From contig CALXQK010000007.1 in NCBI GenBank assembly GCA_944390745.1, positions 1 through 64,000 on the forward strand: a stretch of 64,000 nucleotides of DNA. Direction: 5' to 3'. This DNA is from an uncultured Duodenibacillus sp. (GTDB lineage: Bacteria; Pseudomonadota; Gammaproteobacteria; Burkholderiales; Burkholderiaceae_F). The notes below the pieces were generated by a model that was given only the letters and a program-made list of their open reading frames with translations, was not told the DNA's origin and did not search any database. Numbering within the stretch: the first letter of the stretch is position 1; every line of letters starts with the position of its first letter. Below, in pieces: positions 33,935 to 42,310 of the stretch. A program made the translations under genes and the position numbers.

Positions 33935-35566
33935 CTAGATGTCCTCGCTCACCATGTCGATGGCGCCGCAGGGGCACTCGTTGGCGCAGATGCCGCAGCC
34001 CTTGCAGTAGTCGTAGTTGAACTTGAACTTCATGCCGGGGCCGAGCTTGACGACCGCATTGTCCGGGCACACGCCGTAGCAGTTGTCGCACTCAAAGCAG
34101 TTGCCGCAGCTCATGCAGCGGCGGGCCTCAAAGAGCGCGTTCTCCTCGGTGAGACCGTGCTGCACCTCGTCGAACGTCGTCTGGCGGCGCACGATGTCGA
34201 GCATCGGACGGACGGTCTTGGGCGCATCGGCGTAGTACCAGGTGTGCAGCCGGTCATAGGTGGCCAGCGGCGCACGGGCGGGCTCGACATAGGTCTCGCC
34301 CTTGAGCCAGGCGTTGATGGCGCGGGCGGCCTTCTTGCCGTGGCCGATGGCCGCCGTCACGTTCTTGTCGCCCTTGATCATGTCGCCGCCCGCAAAGATG
34401 CCGGGCACCGAGGTCATCATGGCCGAGTCGACCACCACCTCGTCGTTTTCGATCTTTAGGTTCGGCAGGTTCGTCAGCAGCGACAGATCGGTCTGCTGGC
34501 CGAGCGCAAGCACCAGGCTGTCGGCGGCGATCGTCTCGAACTCGCCGGTGCTCTGCGGCTTGCCGTTTTCATCGAGCACCATCTTCTCGATCTTGATCTC
34601 GCCCTTTCCAGCCTCCTTGATGGTCGAGAGCCACTTCATCGAAACGCCTTCCTCGATGGCCTCGGAGATTTCCGAGGGGTGCGCCGGCGCACGCTCGCGC
34701 GTGCGGCGGTAGACCACCAGCGGTTCGGCGCCCATGCGGCGCATCGTGCGGGCCACGTCCATGGCGGTGTTGCCGCCGCCGTAGACCACCACGCGGCGGC
34801 CGAGCATGGGCTTCTCATCCTCGGCCACATCGCGCAGCAGGGTCACGGCGTCCATCACGCGGCTCGCGTCGCCGGCCGGGATGTAGGTGCGGCGCGCAAG
34901 GCTTGCGCCCACGCCGAGGAAGACGGCGTCATAGCCCCCCTCCTTCATTTCGCGGGCAAGGTCGCTCACGTTGTGTCCGCACTCGATCTCCACGCCCATG
35001 TCGGCGATGCGGCGAATCTCCGCATCGAGAACCTCGCGCGGCAGACGGTACTTCGGAATGCCGTAGCGCATCATGCCGCCCGCCTCCGGAGCGCTGTCGA
35101 CGACGCGCACGGAGTGCCCCATGCGGCGCAGGTGATAGGCTGCGGAAAGGCCCGCCGGGCCCGCGCCGACCACGAGCACCTTCTTGCCCGTCTCGGTCTT
35201 CGGAGCCTCAAACTTCCAGCCCTTGGCAAGGGCGTTGTCGCCGAGGAAGCGCTCCACCGAATTGATGCCCACGCACTCGTCGAGCTGGCCGCGGTTGCAG
35301 GCCGTCTCGCAGGTGTGGTAGCACACGCGGCCCATCACGGCCGGGAAGGGATTGTCCTCGGTGATGCGCTTCCAGGCGCCCTCATAGTCGCCCGACTCGG
35401 CGAAAAAGAGCCAGGCCTGGCACTGCTCGCCCGCCGGGCACTTGGCGTTGCAAGGCGGCAGACGATTGACATAAACGGGCTTGACGGTGCGCCAGGAACC
35501 GGTGCGGTTCGCAAGCGACGAGCCCACGTCCAACGTAATGGCAAAAGGAATGTTTTTCTGCGTCAT
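33935..35566 (-). CDS. GltD-like NAD(P)H flavoprotein fused to a 2[4Fe-4S] ferredoxin, 2-oxoacid oxidoreductase subunit
   Basis: The 543-residue protein has an N-terminal cysteine domain as in glutamate synthase small subunit (PPCNAKCPAGEQCQAW, CYHTCETACNRG), an FAD motif VVGAGPAGLSAAYHLRR near residue 132, an NAD(P) motif YGGGNTAMDVARTM near 270, and a C-terminal ferredoxin with CGNCFECDNCYGVCP and CKGCGICANECPCG. It is the last gene of the four-gene operon, where a PorD-like delta ferredoxin would normally be. The fusion implies that electrons from 2-oxoacid oxidation pass through the clusters and FAD to NAD(P)+, or in reverse, so the complex need not use free ferredoxin. NAD-linked phenylglyoxylate oxidoreductase of Azoarcus has a comparable extra flavoprotein. 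Confidence 0.85.
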   Translation of the reverse strand: MTQKNIPFAITLDVGSSLANRTGSWRTVKPVYVNRLPPCNAKCPAGEQCQAWLFFAESGDYEGAWKRITEDNPFPAVMGRVCYHTCETACNRGQLDECVGINSVERFLGDNALAKGWKFEAPKTETGKKVLVVGAGPAGLSAAYHLRRMGHSVRVVDSAPEAGGMMRYGIPKYRLPREVLDAEIRRIADMGVEIECGHNVSDLAREMKEGGYDAVFLGVGASLARRTYIPAGDASRVMDAVTLLRDVAEDEKPMLGRRVVVYGGGNTAMDVARTMRRMGAEPLVVYRRTRERAPAHPSEISEAIEEGVSMKWLSTIKEAGKGEIKIEKMVLDENGKPQSTGEFETIAADSLVLALGQQTDLSLLTNLPNLKIENDEVVVDSAMMTSVPGIFAGGDMIKGDKNVTAAIGHGKKAARAINAWLKGETYVEPARAPLATYDRLHTWYYADAPKTVRPMLDIVRRQTTFDEVQHGLTEENALFEARRCMSCGNCFECDNCYGVCPDNAVVKLGPGMKFKFNYDYCKGCGICANECPCGAIDMVSEDI

Positions 35567-35589
35567 TTTTCAACTGTCTCCCCTGCGCC

Positions 35590-36654
35590 TCAGATCAGAT
35601 GCTGGCGTTCGTCGCCCTGCTCGGGCACCGGCACGCCGCGGGGTTCGTCCTCGCTGCTCAGAAGACCGTACTTGGCGATGTTGCGGTCGGCGAGCGTCTG
35701 CAGACGCGCGATGATCTCCGGATCGCCCTTCTTGCCGAAGAGGTGCGCAAAGCGCTTCTGCAGCTTGAGGTACTCCTCGACCGGAAGCTGGCGGCGGATC
35801 TTGGAGACGTGCGTCACTTCACCGTATTCAGCCTCAAAGACCGGGAAGATGCCCGTGAGCTGCGCCAGGCGCGCAAGCTCGATCGTCTTCGAGGAGGCCG
35901 ATCCCCAGCCGAGCGGGCAGGGCACGAGCACGTGGATGTAGCGCGCGCCGTGCATGCTCATGGCGCGGCGGACCTTGTGCTCGAGATCGTGCAGGTCGGC
36001 CACCGTGGCCGTTGCCACGTACGGAATGCCGTGGGCCATGGCAATGGCCGGCACGTTCTTGCCCTGGCCGAAGGTGTTTCCGGGATGTCCGACCGTGGGC
36101 ATGGTCGTGGCCGTGCGCGCCGCCGGCGGCGTGGCCGACGAGCGCTGCACGCCGGTGTTCATGTAGGCCTCGTTGTCAAAGCACACGTAGAGCACGTCGT
36201 CGTTGCGCTCGAACATGCCCGACAGGCAGCCGAAGCCGATGTCGGTCGTGCCGCCGTCGCCGCCCATGGCGAGCACGCGGTCGGGCTCGCGGCCCTCGCG
36301 GCGGGCGCGCACCTTGGCCGCCGCGGCCATGCCGGTTGCCACGGCCGCCGTGTTTCCAAAGAGCGAGTGAAACCAGGGCATCTGCCAGGCCGACTCCGGA
36401 TACGGGGTGGAGAACACCTCCAGGCATCCCGTGGCGTTGGTGGCGATCAGACGGCCGCGGGAGGCGTCAAGCGCCGCGTCGACCACGTAGCGCGCGCCGA
36501 GCGCCTCGCCGCACCCCTGGCAGGCGCGGTGGCCGGAGTTGAGGGCGTTGAAGCGCTCCATCGACGACTGGACGGTGCGCTCGTCGGGATCGAGCAGACG
36601 ATTGCCGACGGTAAACGTCCCCGTCTGGTAAAAGCGAACTTTTGTTTCTTGCAT
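35590..36654 (-). CDS. 2-oxoacid:acceptor oxidoreductase beta subunit (TPP and [4Fe-4S] binding)
   Basis: The 354-residue protein has the thiamine diphosphate motif GGDGGTTDIGFGCL with FDNEAYMNTGVQRS completing the GDG...N pattern. Its cysteines (CQGCGEALGA, ATGCLEV, LVPCPLGW) match the four ligands of the proximal cluster in PorB-type subunits. It forms the catalytic centre with the alpha subunit. The PorB-like SSATPPAARTATTMP segment resembles pyruvate- and 2-ketoisovalerate-type enzymes, but the substrate cannot be settled by eye. The ATG has GGGAGGA about ten bases upstream. Confidence 0.88.
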   Translation of the reverse strand: MQETKVRFYQTGTFTVGNRLLDPDERTVQSSMERFNALNSGHRACQGCGEALGARYVVDAALDASRGRLIATNATGCLEVFSTPYPESAWQMPWFHSLFGNTAAVATGMAAAAKVRARREGREPDRVLAMGGDGGTTDIGFGCLSGMFERNDDVLYVCFDNEAYMNTGVQRSSATPPAARTATTMPTVGHPGNTFGQGKNVPAIAMAHGIPYVATATVADLHDLEHKVRRAMSMHGARYIHVLVPCPLGWGSASSKTIELARLAQLTGIFPVFEAEYGEVTHVSKIRRQLPVEEYLKLQKRFAHLFGKKGDPEIIARLQTLADRNIAKYGLLSSEDEPRGVPVPEQGDERQHLI

Positions 36655-36669
36655 CTTGTGCGTCCTCCC

Positions 36670-37911
36670 TTACTGGCGCATCGCCGCATCGCGCACCACC
36701 GCCTCGGGCAGCGGGCCGGATTTTCTCGTCGTGCGCTCGCGCTCGAGCTGGCGGCGGACGAGATCCTCATCGAGATCCATAAACGAGAAGGGCTTGAGCG
36801 TTCCGTCGGCAGCCCCCTTGAAGACCTCGCGCAGCGAGGCGCGGGTGATGGCGCGTCCGCCCAGACCGGCGATCACGCTGTAGATCTTCTTCGGGTCGTT
36901 GTGCAGCGCAAGCATCACGTCCTCGGTCAGAACGCCGCCGCAGCCCACCGAGAGCGCGCGGTCGAGCACGACCACGCGGCTGGCGCCGTCAAGCGCCTCG
37001 CGCAGCGCCTCATAGGGGAACGGGCGGTAGCACTTGATGCCCACGACGCCGATCTTCATGCCCTGCTCGCGCAGCTCGTCGACCGTGTCCTTGGCCGTGC
37101 CCAGAACCGAACCCATCGCGATGACGCGGATGTCGGCGTCCTCGCAGCGGTAGGCGTGCACCAGGCCGCCCGAGCGGCGGCCGAACTCCTGATAAAACTC
37201 CTCCTCAATGCGCGGGATGAGCTCCAGGGCCTGCTTGTGCTTGATGTGCGCAAGGCAGCGCACCTCGGTAAAGGCCTCGGGGCCGACCATGGCGCCGATC
37301 GAGACGGGATTGTCGGGATCGAGCTCCTGGCGCGGCTCATAGGGCGGCAGGAAGCGGTCGACCTGCTCCTGGTCGGGCACGTCGATGCGCTCGAAGGCGT
37401 GCGTGAGCACGAAGCCGTCCATGCAGACCATCACCGGCACCGAGAGCTCCTCGGCGATCTTGAAGGCCTGGATGTGCATGTCGGCGGCCTCCTGGTTGGT
37501 CTCGGCAAAAATCTGGATCCAGCCGCTGTCGCGCTGGCTCAGGGAGTCCGAATGGTCGTTCCAGATGTTGATCGGGGCGCCGATGGCGCGGTTGGCGACC
37601 GTCATCACGATGGGAAGCCCCAGGCCCGAGGCGTTGTAGACGGCCTCAACCATGTAGAGCAGACCCTGCGAGGCCGTGGCCGTGTAGGCGCGCGCGCCGC
37701 CGACGCTCGCGCCGATGGCCACGCTCATCGCGGCAAACTCGCTTTCAACGTTGATGTACTCGCAGTTGGGGATGAGCCCCTTGCGGGTCATCGTGCCGAG
37801 TTTTTCCACAATGTGCGTCTGCGGGGAAATGGGGTACGCACAGATGACGTCGGGGCGGCACAGGGCCACGGCCTCGGCCACGCCCTGGCTGCCTTCAATT
37901 TGCTTGAGCAT
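36670..37911 (-). CDS. 2-oxoacid:acceptor oxidoreductase alpha subunit
   Basis: The 413-residue protein has the pyrimidine-binding domain of PorA-type subunits: AYPISPQTHIVEKL near residue 30, TASQGLLYMVEAVYNASGLG with MTVANRAIG, and the C-terminal transketolase-like domain (GVVGIKCYRPFPYEALREAL). With beta it performs the CoA-dependent oxidative decarboxylation of a 2-oxoacid. The start ATG at 37911 has AGGAG eight bases upstream and overlaps the gamma stop as TGATG; codons TTG and CTG just before it are in frame but less likely. Confidence 0.88.
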   Translation of the reverse strand: MLKQIEGSQGVAEAVALCRPDVICAYPISPQTHIVEKLGTMTRKGLIPNCEYINVESEFAAMSVAIGASVGGARAYTATASQGLLYMVEAVYNASGLGLPIVMTVANRAIGAPINIWNDHSDSLSQRDSGWIQIFAETNQEAADMHIQAFKIAEELSVPVMVCMDGFVLTHAFERIDVPDQEQVDRFLPPYEPRQELDPDNPVSIGAMVGPEAFTEVRCLAHIKHKQALELIPRIEEEFYQEFGRRSGGLVHAYRCEDADIRVIAMGSVLGTAKDTVDELREQGMKIGVVGIKCYRPFPYEALREALDGASRVVVLDRALSVGCGGVLTEDVMLALHNDPKKIYSVIAGLGGRAITRASLREVFKGAADGTLKPFSFMDLDEDLVRRQLERERTTRKSGPLPEAVVRDAAMRQ

Positions 37912-38495
37912 CAGCAATTCTCCTTAAACTGCGCCAGCTGCTGCTGAATGTGTTGATAGGCCAGTTCGGCGACCGCGCCGTTGGCCTCGCCCACCTTGCC
38001 GGGATAGCGCGCCATGTACGCCTGCTGAATGCTCTCGAGCTTCAGGCCCCCGGTGATCGAGGCAAAGCCCGCGAGCATGGCCGCGCCCGGCAGGGGACGG
38101 CCGATCTTTTCGAGGGCAAAGCGCGTGGCCGGCACGGTCATGACGTGCCCCTTCGGAAGACGCTCGACGAGCTGCGAGAGCCCCATGTGCTCAGGGCTCT
38201 CCGAACTGTTGATGATGACGTAGCCGTCCTCGCGAAGGCCGCCGAAGACGTCCACCGACTCGAGCAGCGTCTTGTCCTGCACGAGCACCACGTCGGGCTC
38301 CTGAATGGGCTCGCGCAGCCGGATCTCCTGCGAGTCGATGCGGCAGAAGGCGACCACGGGCGCGCCGGTGCGCTCCGAGCCGAAGCTCGGGAAGGCCTGC
38401 GCCCAGTGTCCCTCCGTGAAGGCGGCCACGCTCAGCATTTCAGCAGCCGTGACGACGCCCTGGCCGCCGCGGCCGTGAAGTCGGATTTGATACAC
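37911..38495 (-). CDS. 2-oxoacid:acceptor oxidoreductase gamma subunit
   Basis: The 194-residue protein carries the PorC/gamma signature RLHGRGGQGVVTAAEMLSVA at its N-terminus, then FPSFGSERTGAPVVAFCRI and a CoA-contact region. It starts with GTG: AAAGGAG stands seven bases before it, while the only upstream ATG in frame would add 63 unrelated residues. It is the first gene of the gamma-alpha-beta-flavoprotein operon. The gamma subunit is thought to help bind CoA. Confidence 0.88.
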   Translation of the reverse strand: MYQIRLHGRGGQGVVTAAEMLSVAAFTEGHWAQAFPSFGSERTGAPVVAFCRIDSQEIRLREPIQEPDVVLVQDKTLLESVDVFGGLREDGYVIINSSESPEHMGLSQLVERLPKGHVMTVPATRFALEKIGRPLPGAAMLAGFASITGGLKLESIQQAYMARYPGKVGEANGAVAELAYQHIQQQLAQFKENC

Positions 38496-38881
38496 GATAG
38501 ATCTCCTTTTTTCTGAACACGCTCGCGGCGGCAAAAGGAGTCCGTCCGCGACGTCACGCAAGCGACGGTCCGATCGCATGCCAGACGTCGCTGATTCCGA
38601 GGAGGGAGCCGGTCTCTTTTGAACCCCGCTCCTCAACCTGTCAACTCTAGCAAAGATTCCACCTCGGCGCTGAGGGTTTTCCACTCTAAATCAATAACAG
38701 TTTCACAATATGAAAGAATGAAGCATCGCTTACATTGAATCCTTCATCTCGATTGTGCGCACTCGCCCAAAGCGTCCTCCACCGGATGCCGCCGCCCTAC
38801 AATTCCCGGTTCAGACGCGCCGGCCCGGTACGGCCGCGCGCCTCTCCGGCCCCTTTTTTCGCCCTTTTTTTGCGCCCGCTC
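38496..38881. other. Divergent intergenic region, 2-oxoacid oxidoreductase / DUF3455 lipoprotein genes
   Basis: This 386-base gap is notably AT-rich at 38640-38760, where the promoter for the leftward operon is likely. TTGTGA and TTGACA-like boxes occur on the minus strand but without well-placed -10 partners. No gene and no clear operator could be assigned. Confidence 0.35.
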
Positions 38882-39436
38882 ATGCCCATGTCCTCACCCA
38901 GCCGCCTTCGTTCCGCCCGCCCGGTTCTGCTTGTCCCGGCCATTGCCGCGCTGCTTGCCCTTGCCGGCTGCGCGCAGCTGCAAAGCCTCACCGGCAGCGG
39001 CCCCTCTGACCCGCTTGCGCCCGACGGCGGCAAGCTCGTGATGACGCTTCAGGGAAGCGGCACGCAGCAGTTTCAGTGCGCCTCCGACCAGAAGGGCCGC
39101 TGGTGGAAGTTCATCGCCCCCGACGTCAAGCTCGTCGACGGCACGGGACGCACGGTTGCGCACCAGGGGCCCGACTTCATCTTTCGCGCCGGGGACGGAT
39201 CGGTGGCAAGCGCGCGCATCGTCAACTGGGACAAAAAGCCTGAAAACCCCTCGAACCTGCGCGACGTTCTCTTTGCGCTGCGCGCCCAGGGCAAGACCGC
39301 CGGCGTGCTCACGGGCATTCGCTGGGTGAGCCGCACCGAGGGCCAGGGCGGCCAGCCCCTGACGCGCTGCTCGGCCTCGCAGATCGGCACCACCCTCAAG
39401 GTGCCCTTTACGGCAACCTACCGCCTGTACCGGTAG
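38882..39436 (+). CDS. DUF3455 domain lipoprotein
   Basis: The 184-residue precursor has a lipoprotein signal peptide with a good lipobox (LLALAGC, Cys near residue 31). The mature part matches the DUF3455 pattern: LVMTLQGSGTQQFQC, WKFIAPDVKLVDGTGRTVAH, HQGPDFIFRAGDGS, NLRDVLFALRAQGKTAGVL, IRWVSRTEGQGG. It is probably anchored in the outer membrane facing the periplasm; the function of the family is unknown. Two ATGs six bases apart (38882, 38888) are possible starts, neither with a Shine-Dalgarno. The open frame runs further upstream but lacks a signal peptide there. A clear terminator follows. Confidence 0.78.
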   Translation: MPMSSPSRLRSARPVLLVPAIAALLALAGCAQLQSLTGSGPSDPLAPDGGKLVMTLQGSGTQQFQCASDQKGRWWKFIAPDVKLVDGTGRTVAHQGPDFIFRAGDGSVASARIVNWDKKPENPSNLRDVLFALRAQGKTAGVLTGIRWVSRTEGQGGQPLTRCSASQIGTTLKVPFTATYRLYR

Positions 39437-39453
39437 AGGCCTGCGGCGCCCGC

Positions 39454-39477
39454 CGCCCGCTGCGGGCGTTTTTTTTT
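39454..39477 (+). terminator. Intrinsic terminator after the DUF3455 gene
   Basis: A short CGCCCG/CGGGCG stem (39454-39459 with 39463-39468) with a 3-base loop is followed by nine T residues. Confidence 0.85.
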
Positions 39478-39634
39478 CCCAAAAAAACCGGGTGTCCGCG
39501 CCCGGCCCGGATCTGACGTCCGGTCCGGGGCGCGGAGCACCCGTCACAAGGCGTCGGGCACCTCGAAGCCTGAAGGGCCGCAAGGTCCGCAAACGCTGCC
39601 TCAAGAGACGAATAAAAAGGGTGTCGAGGCGGCT

Positions 39635-40375
39635 CTACTTTCCTGCAAGCCCCTCGTGCGTGGCGAAGAAGTCCGCCAGGCCCGCAATCTCCTCATCGGT
39701 GAGCTCCTTGGCAAAGAAGCGCATCTCGCTCAGCATGTCGGAGGTTCGGGTGCCGTCGCGGTACTGCTTGAGGGCAATCTCAAGATAATTTCGTCCCTGG
39801 CCGTAGAGCACGGGCACGGCCTGGTTGGGATTGCCCCTGCCCGAGACGCCGTGGCAGGCCGCGCAGGGCGTGATGTTGCGCGACACGTCGCCCTTGGTCA
39901 CGAGCTTGAGCGCGGCGTCGCCTCCCTTGCCCGCCTCGCGGGGCGCGGGCAGCTTGCCCGCGGCGTAGATGGCCGCAAGGTTGGCAATCTGCTGGTCGGT
40001 CAGCGGCCTGGCCGCTGCCGCCATCAGGTCGGCCCGGGCGTCGCCCGAGCGGCGGCCGTCGCGATAGTCAAGCAGGGCCTTGATGATGACCTCGGCGGGC
40101 TGTCCGCCAAGGCTCGGATAGTGCTCCGAGTCGGCATTGCCCGCCTTGCCGTGGCAGCTGTTGCAAAAGAGCCCGGCATGGTCTGCGGCGCCTGCAATGA
40201 AGCTCCCCTCGGGCATGGCCTTGAGGGTTTTCGCCCAGGCCTCGGGCGTGAGCGTCTCGGGGGCGGTTTGCGGCGCATCACCGGCTGCGGCTGCCGCAGC
40301 CGCGGCAAGCGCGCAGGCCGCGGCGGCGAGCGTGCGCTTGATGGTGCGCTCAAAGTCAGGTGCAGTCATTTTCAT
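39635..40375 (-). CDS. Diheme cytochrome c, c4-like
   Basis: The 246-residue precursor has an Ala-rich signal peptide (to about residue 32) and two class I cytochrome c domains, each with one CxxCH (CNSCH near residue 71, CAACH near 173) and plausible distal Met ligands (DLMAAAARPLTD and SDMLSEMRFFAKELTD). This is the layout of periplasmic cytochrome c4, which shuttles electrons between membrane complexes and terminal enzymes. It lies 89 bases downstream of the FccB-like gene on the same strand and is probably the last gene of the five-gene electron-transfer operon. Confidence 0.85.
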   Translation of the reverse strand: MKMTAPDFERTIKRTLAAAACALAAAAAAAAGDAPQTAPETLTPEAWAKTLKAMPEGSFIAGAADHAGLFCNSCHGKAGNADSEHYPSLGGQPAEVIIKALLDYRDGRRSGDARADLMAAAARPLTDQQIANLAAIYAAGKLPAPREAGKGGDAALKLVTKGDVSRNITPCAACHGVSGRGNPNQAVPVLYGQGRNYLEIALKQYRDGTRTSDMLSEMRFFAKELTDEEIAGLADFFATHEGLAGK

Positions 40376-40464
40376 AAGCAGATTCCGGCGCGCGGGCGGC
40401 GCGCGCCCTTTCTAGTGGCATGCATGTGGATGCATCGGGTTCATCGGGGGCGCATCCGCGCGTC

Positions 40465-41901
40465 CTACACGAAGCTGTCGAGGGTGATGGTGCGAATCCA
40501 GCTGCGCAGGTAGCGCGCGGCCGCACGCCGCTCACCGTCGGTGGCCGTGTAGAACTGATAGCGGGCGCGGGTGTTGGTGCGGGCGATCTTTCCCTCCACG
40601 ATGCGGAAGGTGTCGGCCACAAAGATTCCCCAGGCGTCGCCCGCAAGCGCGTAGCAGGTGTTCGACCAGGCGGGCTCGGGCACCGGACGACCTGCAATCG
40701 TCTCGGTGATGGCGCGCGCCGTCACCTTGGCCTGCGTGTTGGCTGAAAAGCCGCTCTTGGGCATGGCGTCGGCAATCGAGGCGTCGCCGAGCACATACAC
40801 CCCGGGGTGCACCGTGGACTCGAACGTGCGCCGGTCGACCGGGCAGAACCCGGACTTGTCCGTGAGCCCCATCTGCGCAGCAATGCGGGCCGCGCGCATG
40901 GGCGGAATAAAGTTGATCACGTCGGCGCGGACCACCTCGCCCGAGGCCGTCGTCACGGTCATGGCGCCGGGATCGACGGCAACGGGCGCGCCGCCCTCGT
41001 CCTTGCGGCGCCAGAAAAGCGAGGTCGCTCCCCCGGGCTTCTTCAAGTAGTCCTTGAGCCGGGTGCGGTAGGGTTCGGGCGGCTCAAACTCATAGAGGTG
41101 GTTCCAGCCGATCAGCATCGTCTCATCGGTGACGAAGTCGTTCTTCGGGTCGAGCACGATCACCCGCGCGCCCTTCTTGTGCGTGCGCGTCCACTCGTAG
41201 ACAAGGGCCGCGCGCTCGTAGGGTCCGGGCGGGCAGCGGTACGGGTTGGGCGGCGCGGCCAGAACGAACGTTCCGTTTTCGGGCATGTCCAGAAGCTGCC
41301 GGCGCAGCAGCGCCGTCTGGCGTCCCGCGATCCACCCCGAGGGAATGCGCGTTTCGGCAACGGCCGTGCTGTAGCCCGGCACCGCGTCGTAGAGCAGCTC
41401 AATGCCCGGGGAGACCACGAGAAAGTCGTAGCCGAACCGCCCGCCCGAGGCGGTGCGCACCTCGCGCGCGTCGGGATCGAGCCCCACGACGTTTTCCTCA
41501 AGCACGCGGATGCCGCGCTGCCTGAGCCCCTCGTAGTCCACGCGCAGATCGTCCATCGAGACCGCGCCCGTGAGCACTTCAGAGGAGCCGTAGTGGCGCG
41601 TGAAGTACGGATTGCGCTCGAGAACCGTGATGTCGGCCCCGGGCGAGAACATCTTCATGTACTTGGCAAACGTCGCGCCGCCCACGCCTGCGCCCACCAC
41701 GAGGATGCGCGCGGGCGCTCCGCCCGCTGCGGCCGCCTGAGCGGCCTCGGCCCGGGAGGCAAGGGCCATCGGCCCGGCCCAGCCCGCGGTGAGCAGCGCG
41801 CTTGCAAAGCCCTTGAGCAGCAGTCTGCGGCTGGCCTCGGGAATGTCAGCGCGCGAGACATCCTGCACGGCCTTCAGAAAGAAGCGGTTCTTGTCCATCA
41901 C
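40465..41901 (-). CDS. FccB/SQR-like flavoprotein (flavocytochrome c sulfide dehydrogenase type)
   Basis: The 478-residue protein carries a Tat-like signal (EASRRLLLKGFASALL, residues 23-38), an FAD motif ILVVGAGVGGATFAKYM near 65, YDFLVVSPGIELLYD and a C-terminal NAYALAGD-like region (TCYALAGDAWGIFVAD), matching the FccB subunit of flavocytochrome c sulfide dehydrogenase. Both redox-active cysteines of the family appear to be kept (YRCPPGPYERA near 220, GFCPVD near 352). The Cys that covalently holds FAD in Allochromatium FccB is replaced (RNPYFTRHYGSSEV), so FAD is probably non-covalent. It would oxidise sulfide, or reduce a polysulfide or related compound, in the periplasm, exchanging electrons with the cytochrome encoded 4 bases upstream (ATGA overlap). 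Confidence 0.82.
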   Translation of the reverse strand: MMDKNRFFLKAVQDVSRADIPEASRRLLLKGFASALLTAGWAGPMALASRAEAAQAAAAGGAPARILVVGAGVGGATFAKYMKMFSPGADITVLERNPYFTRHYGSSEVLTGAVSMDDLRVDYEGLRQRGIRVLEENVVGLDPDAREVRTASGGRFGYDFLVVSPGIELLYDAVPGYSTAVAETRIPSGWIAGRQTALLRRQLLDMPENGTFVLAAPPNPYRCPPGPYERAALVYEWTRTHKKGARVIVLDPKNDFVTDETMLIGWNHLYEFEPPEPYRTRLKDYLKKPGGATSLFWRRKDEGGAPVAVDPGAMTVTTASGEVVRADVINFIPPMRAARIAAQMGLTDKSGFCPVDRRTFESTVHPGVYVLGDASIADAMPKSGFSANTQAKVTARAITETIAGRPVPEPAWSNTCYALAGDAWGIFVADTFRIVEGKIARTNTRARYQFYTATDGERRAAARYLRSWIRTITLDSFV

Positions 41902-42296
41902 TTGCCCTCCGCGGGAGTTTTTGAAAGGTTCTGCGCATGAAAGTTTCCAAGCTCTGCGTAGGGGATGGTCCCGTTGGGAGAGGGTTTGCGCGAGGAGAAC
42001 CAGTCGGCGATGCGGCCGATTTCCGCATCGCTGTAGCCGTTGGCGATGTGGCTCATGATCGAGCTCGGACGCTTGAGGTCCCGAAATTCAGTCATCAGGC
42101 GCACGATCGTCTCGCGCGGCATGCCCGCCAGCGGCACGAAGGCCTCGCCCTCGAGCTCGCCGTTGGTGCCGTGGCACGCCGCGCAGGTGTGCGCAAAGGT
42201 CTCGCCCGTGGGCTCGGCGGCCGCCGCGGGAAGCGCCGCGGCCAGCGAGCCGGCCGCGGCCAGCAGCAGCGCCGTGATGTTTGTGTTGAGTTTCAT
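41898..42296 (-). CDS. Monoheme cytochrome c, FccA-like subunit
   Basis: The 132-residue precursor has a Sec signal peptide cleaved near PAAAAEP and one haem site CAACHG, with SSIMSHIANGYSDAEIG offering the Met ligand; this is the class I cytochrome c_553/FccA pattern. The ATG at 42296 is favoured over the one at 42302 because GGAGG is then eight bases upstream. Its gene lies directly before the FccB-like gene with a 4-base overlap, the arrangement of fccA-fccB, so it is likely the haem subunit of that flavocytochrome. Confidence 0.83.
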   Translation of the reverse strand: MKLNTNITALLLAAAGSLAAALPAAAAEPTGETFAHTCAACHGTNGELEGEAFVPLAGMPRETIVRLMTEFRDLKRPSSIMSHIANGYSDAEIGRIADWFSSRKPSPNGTIPYAELGNFHAQNLSKTPAEGK

Positions 42297-42310
42297 GGTC
42301 ATGCCCTCCG

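Noticed and set aside
35599-37947. A 782-codon open frame on the plus strand opposite the oxidoreductase alpha and beta genes
   Set aside because: It is the antisense of two clearly conserved genes; GC-rich codon bias keeps the opposite frame open. The translation is Arg/Ala/His-rich with no family signature. The same applies to long antisense frames at 16597-18150, 18259-19836, 21263-23293 and 13620-15146.
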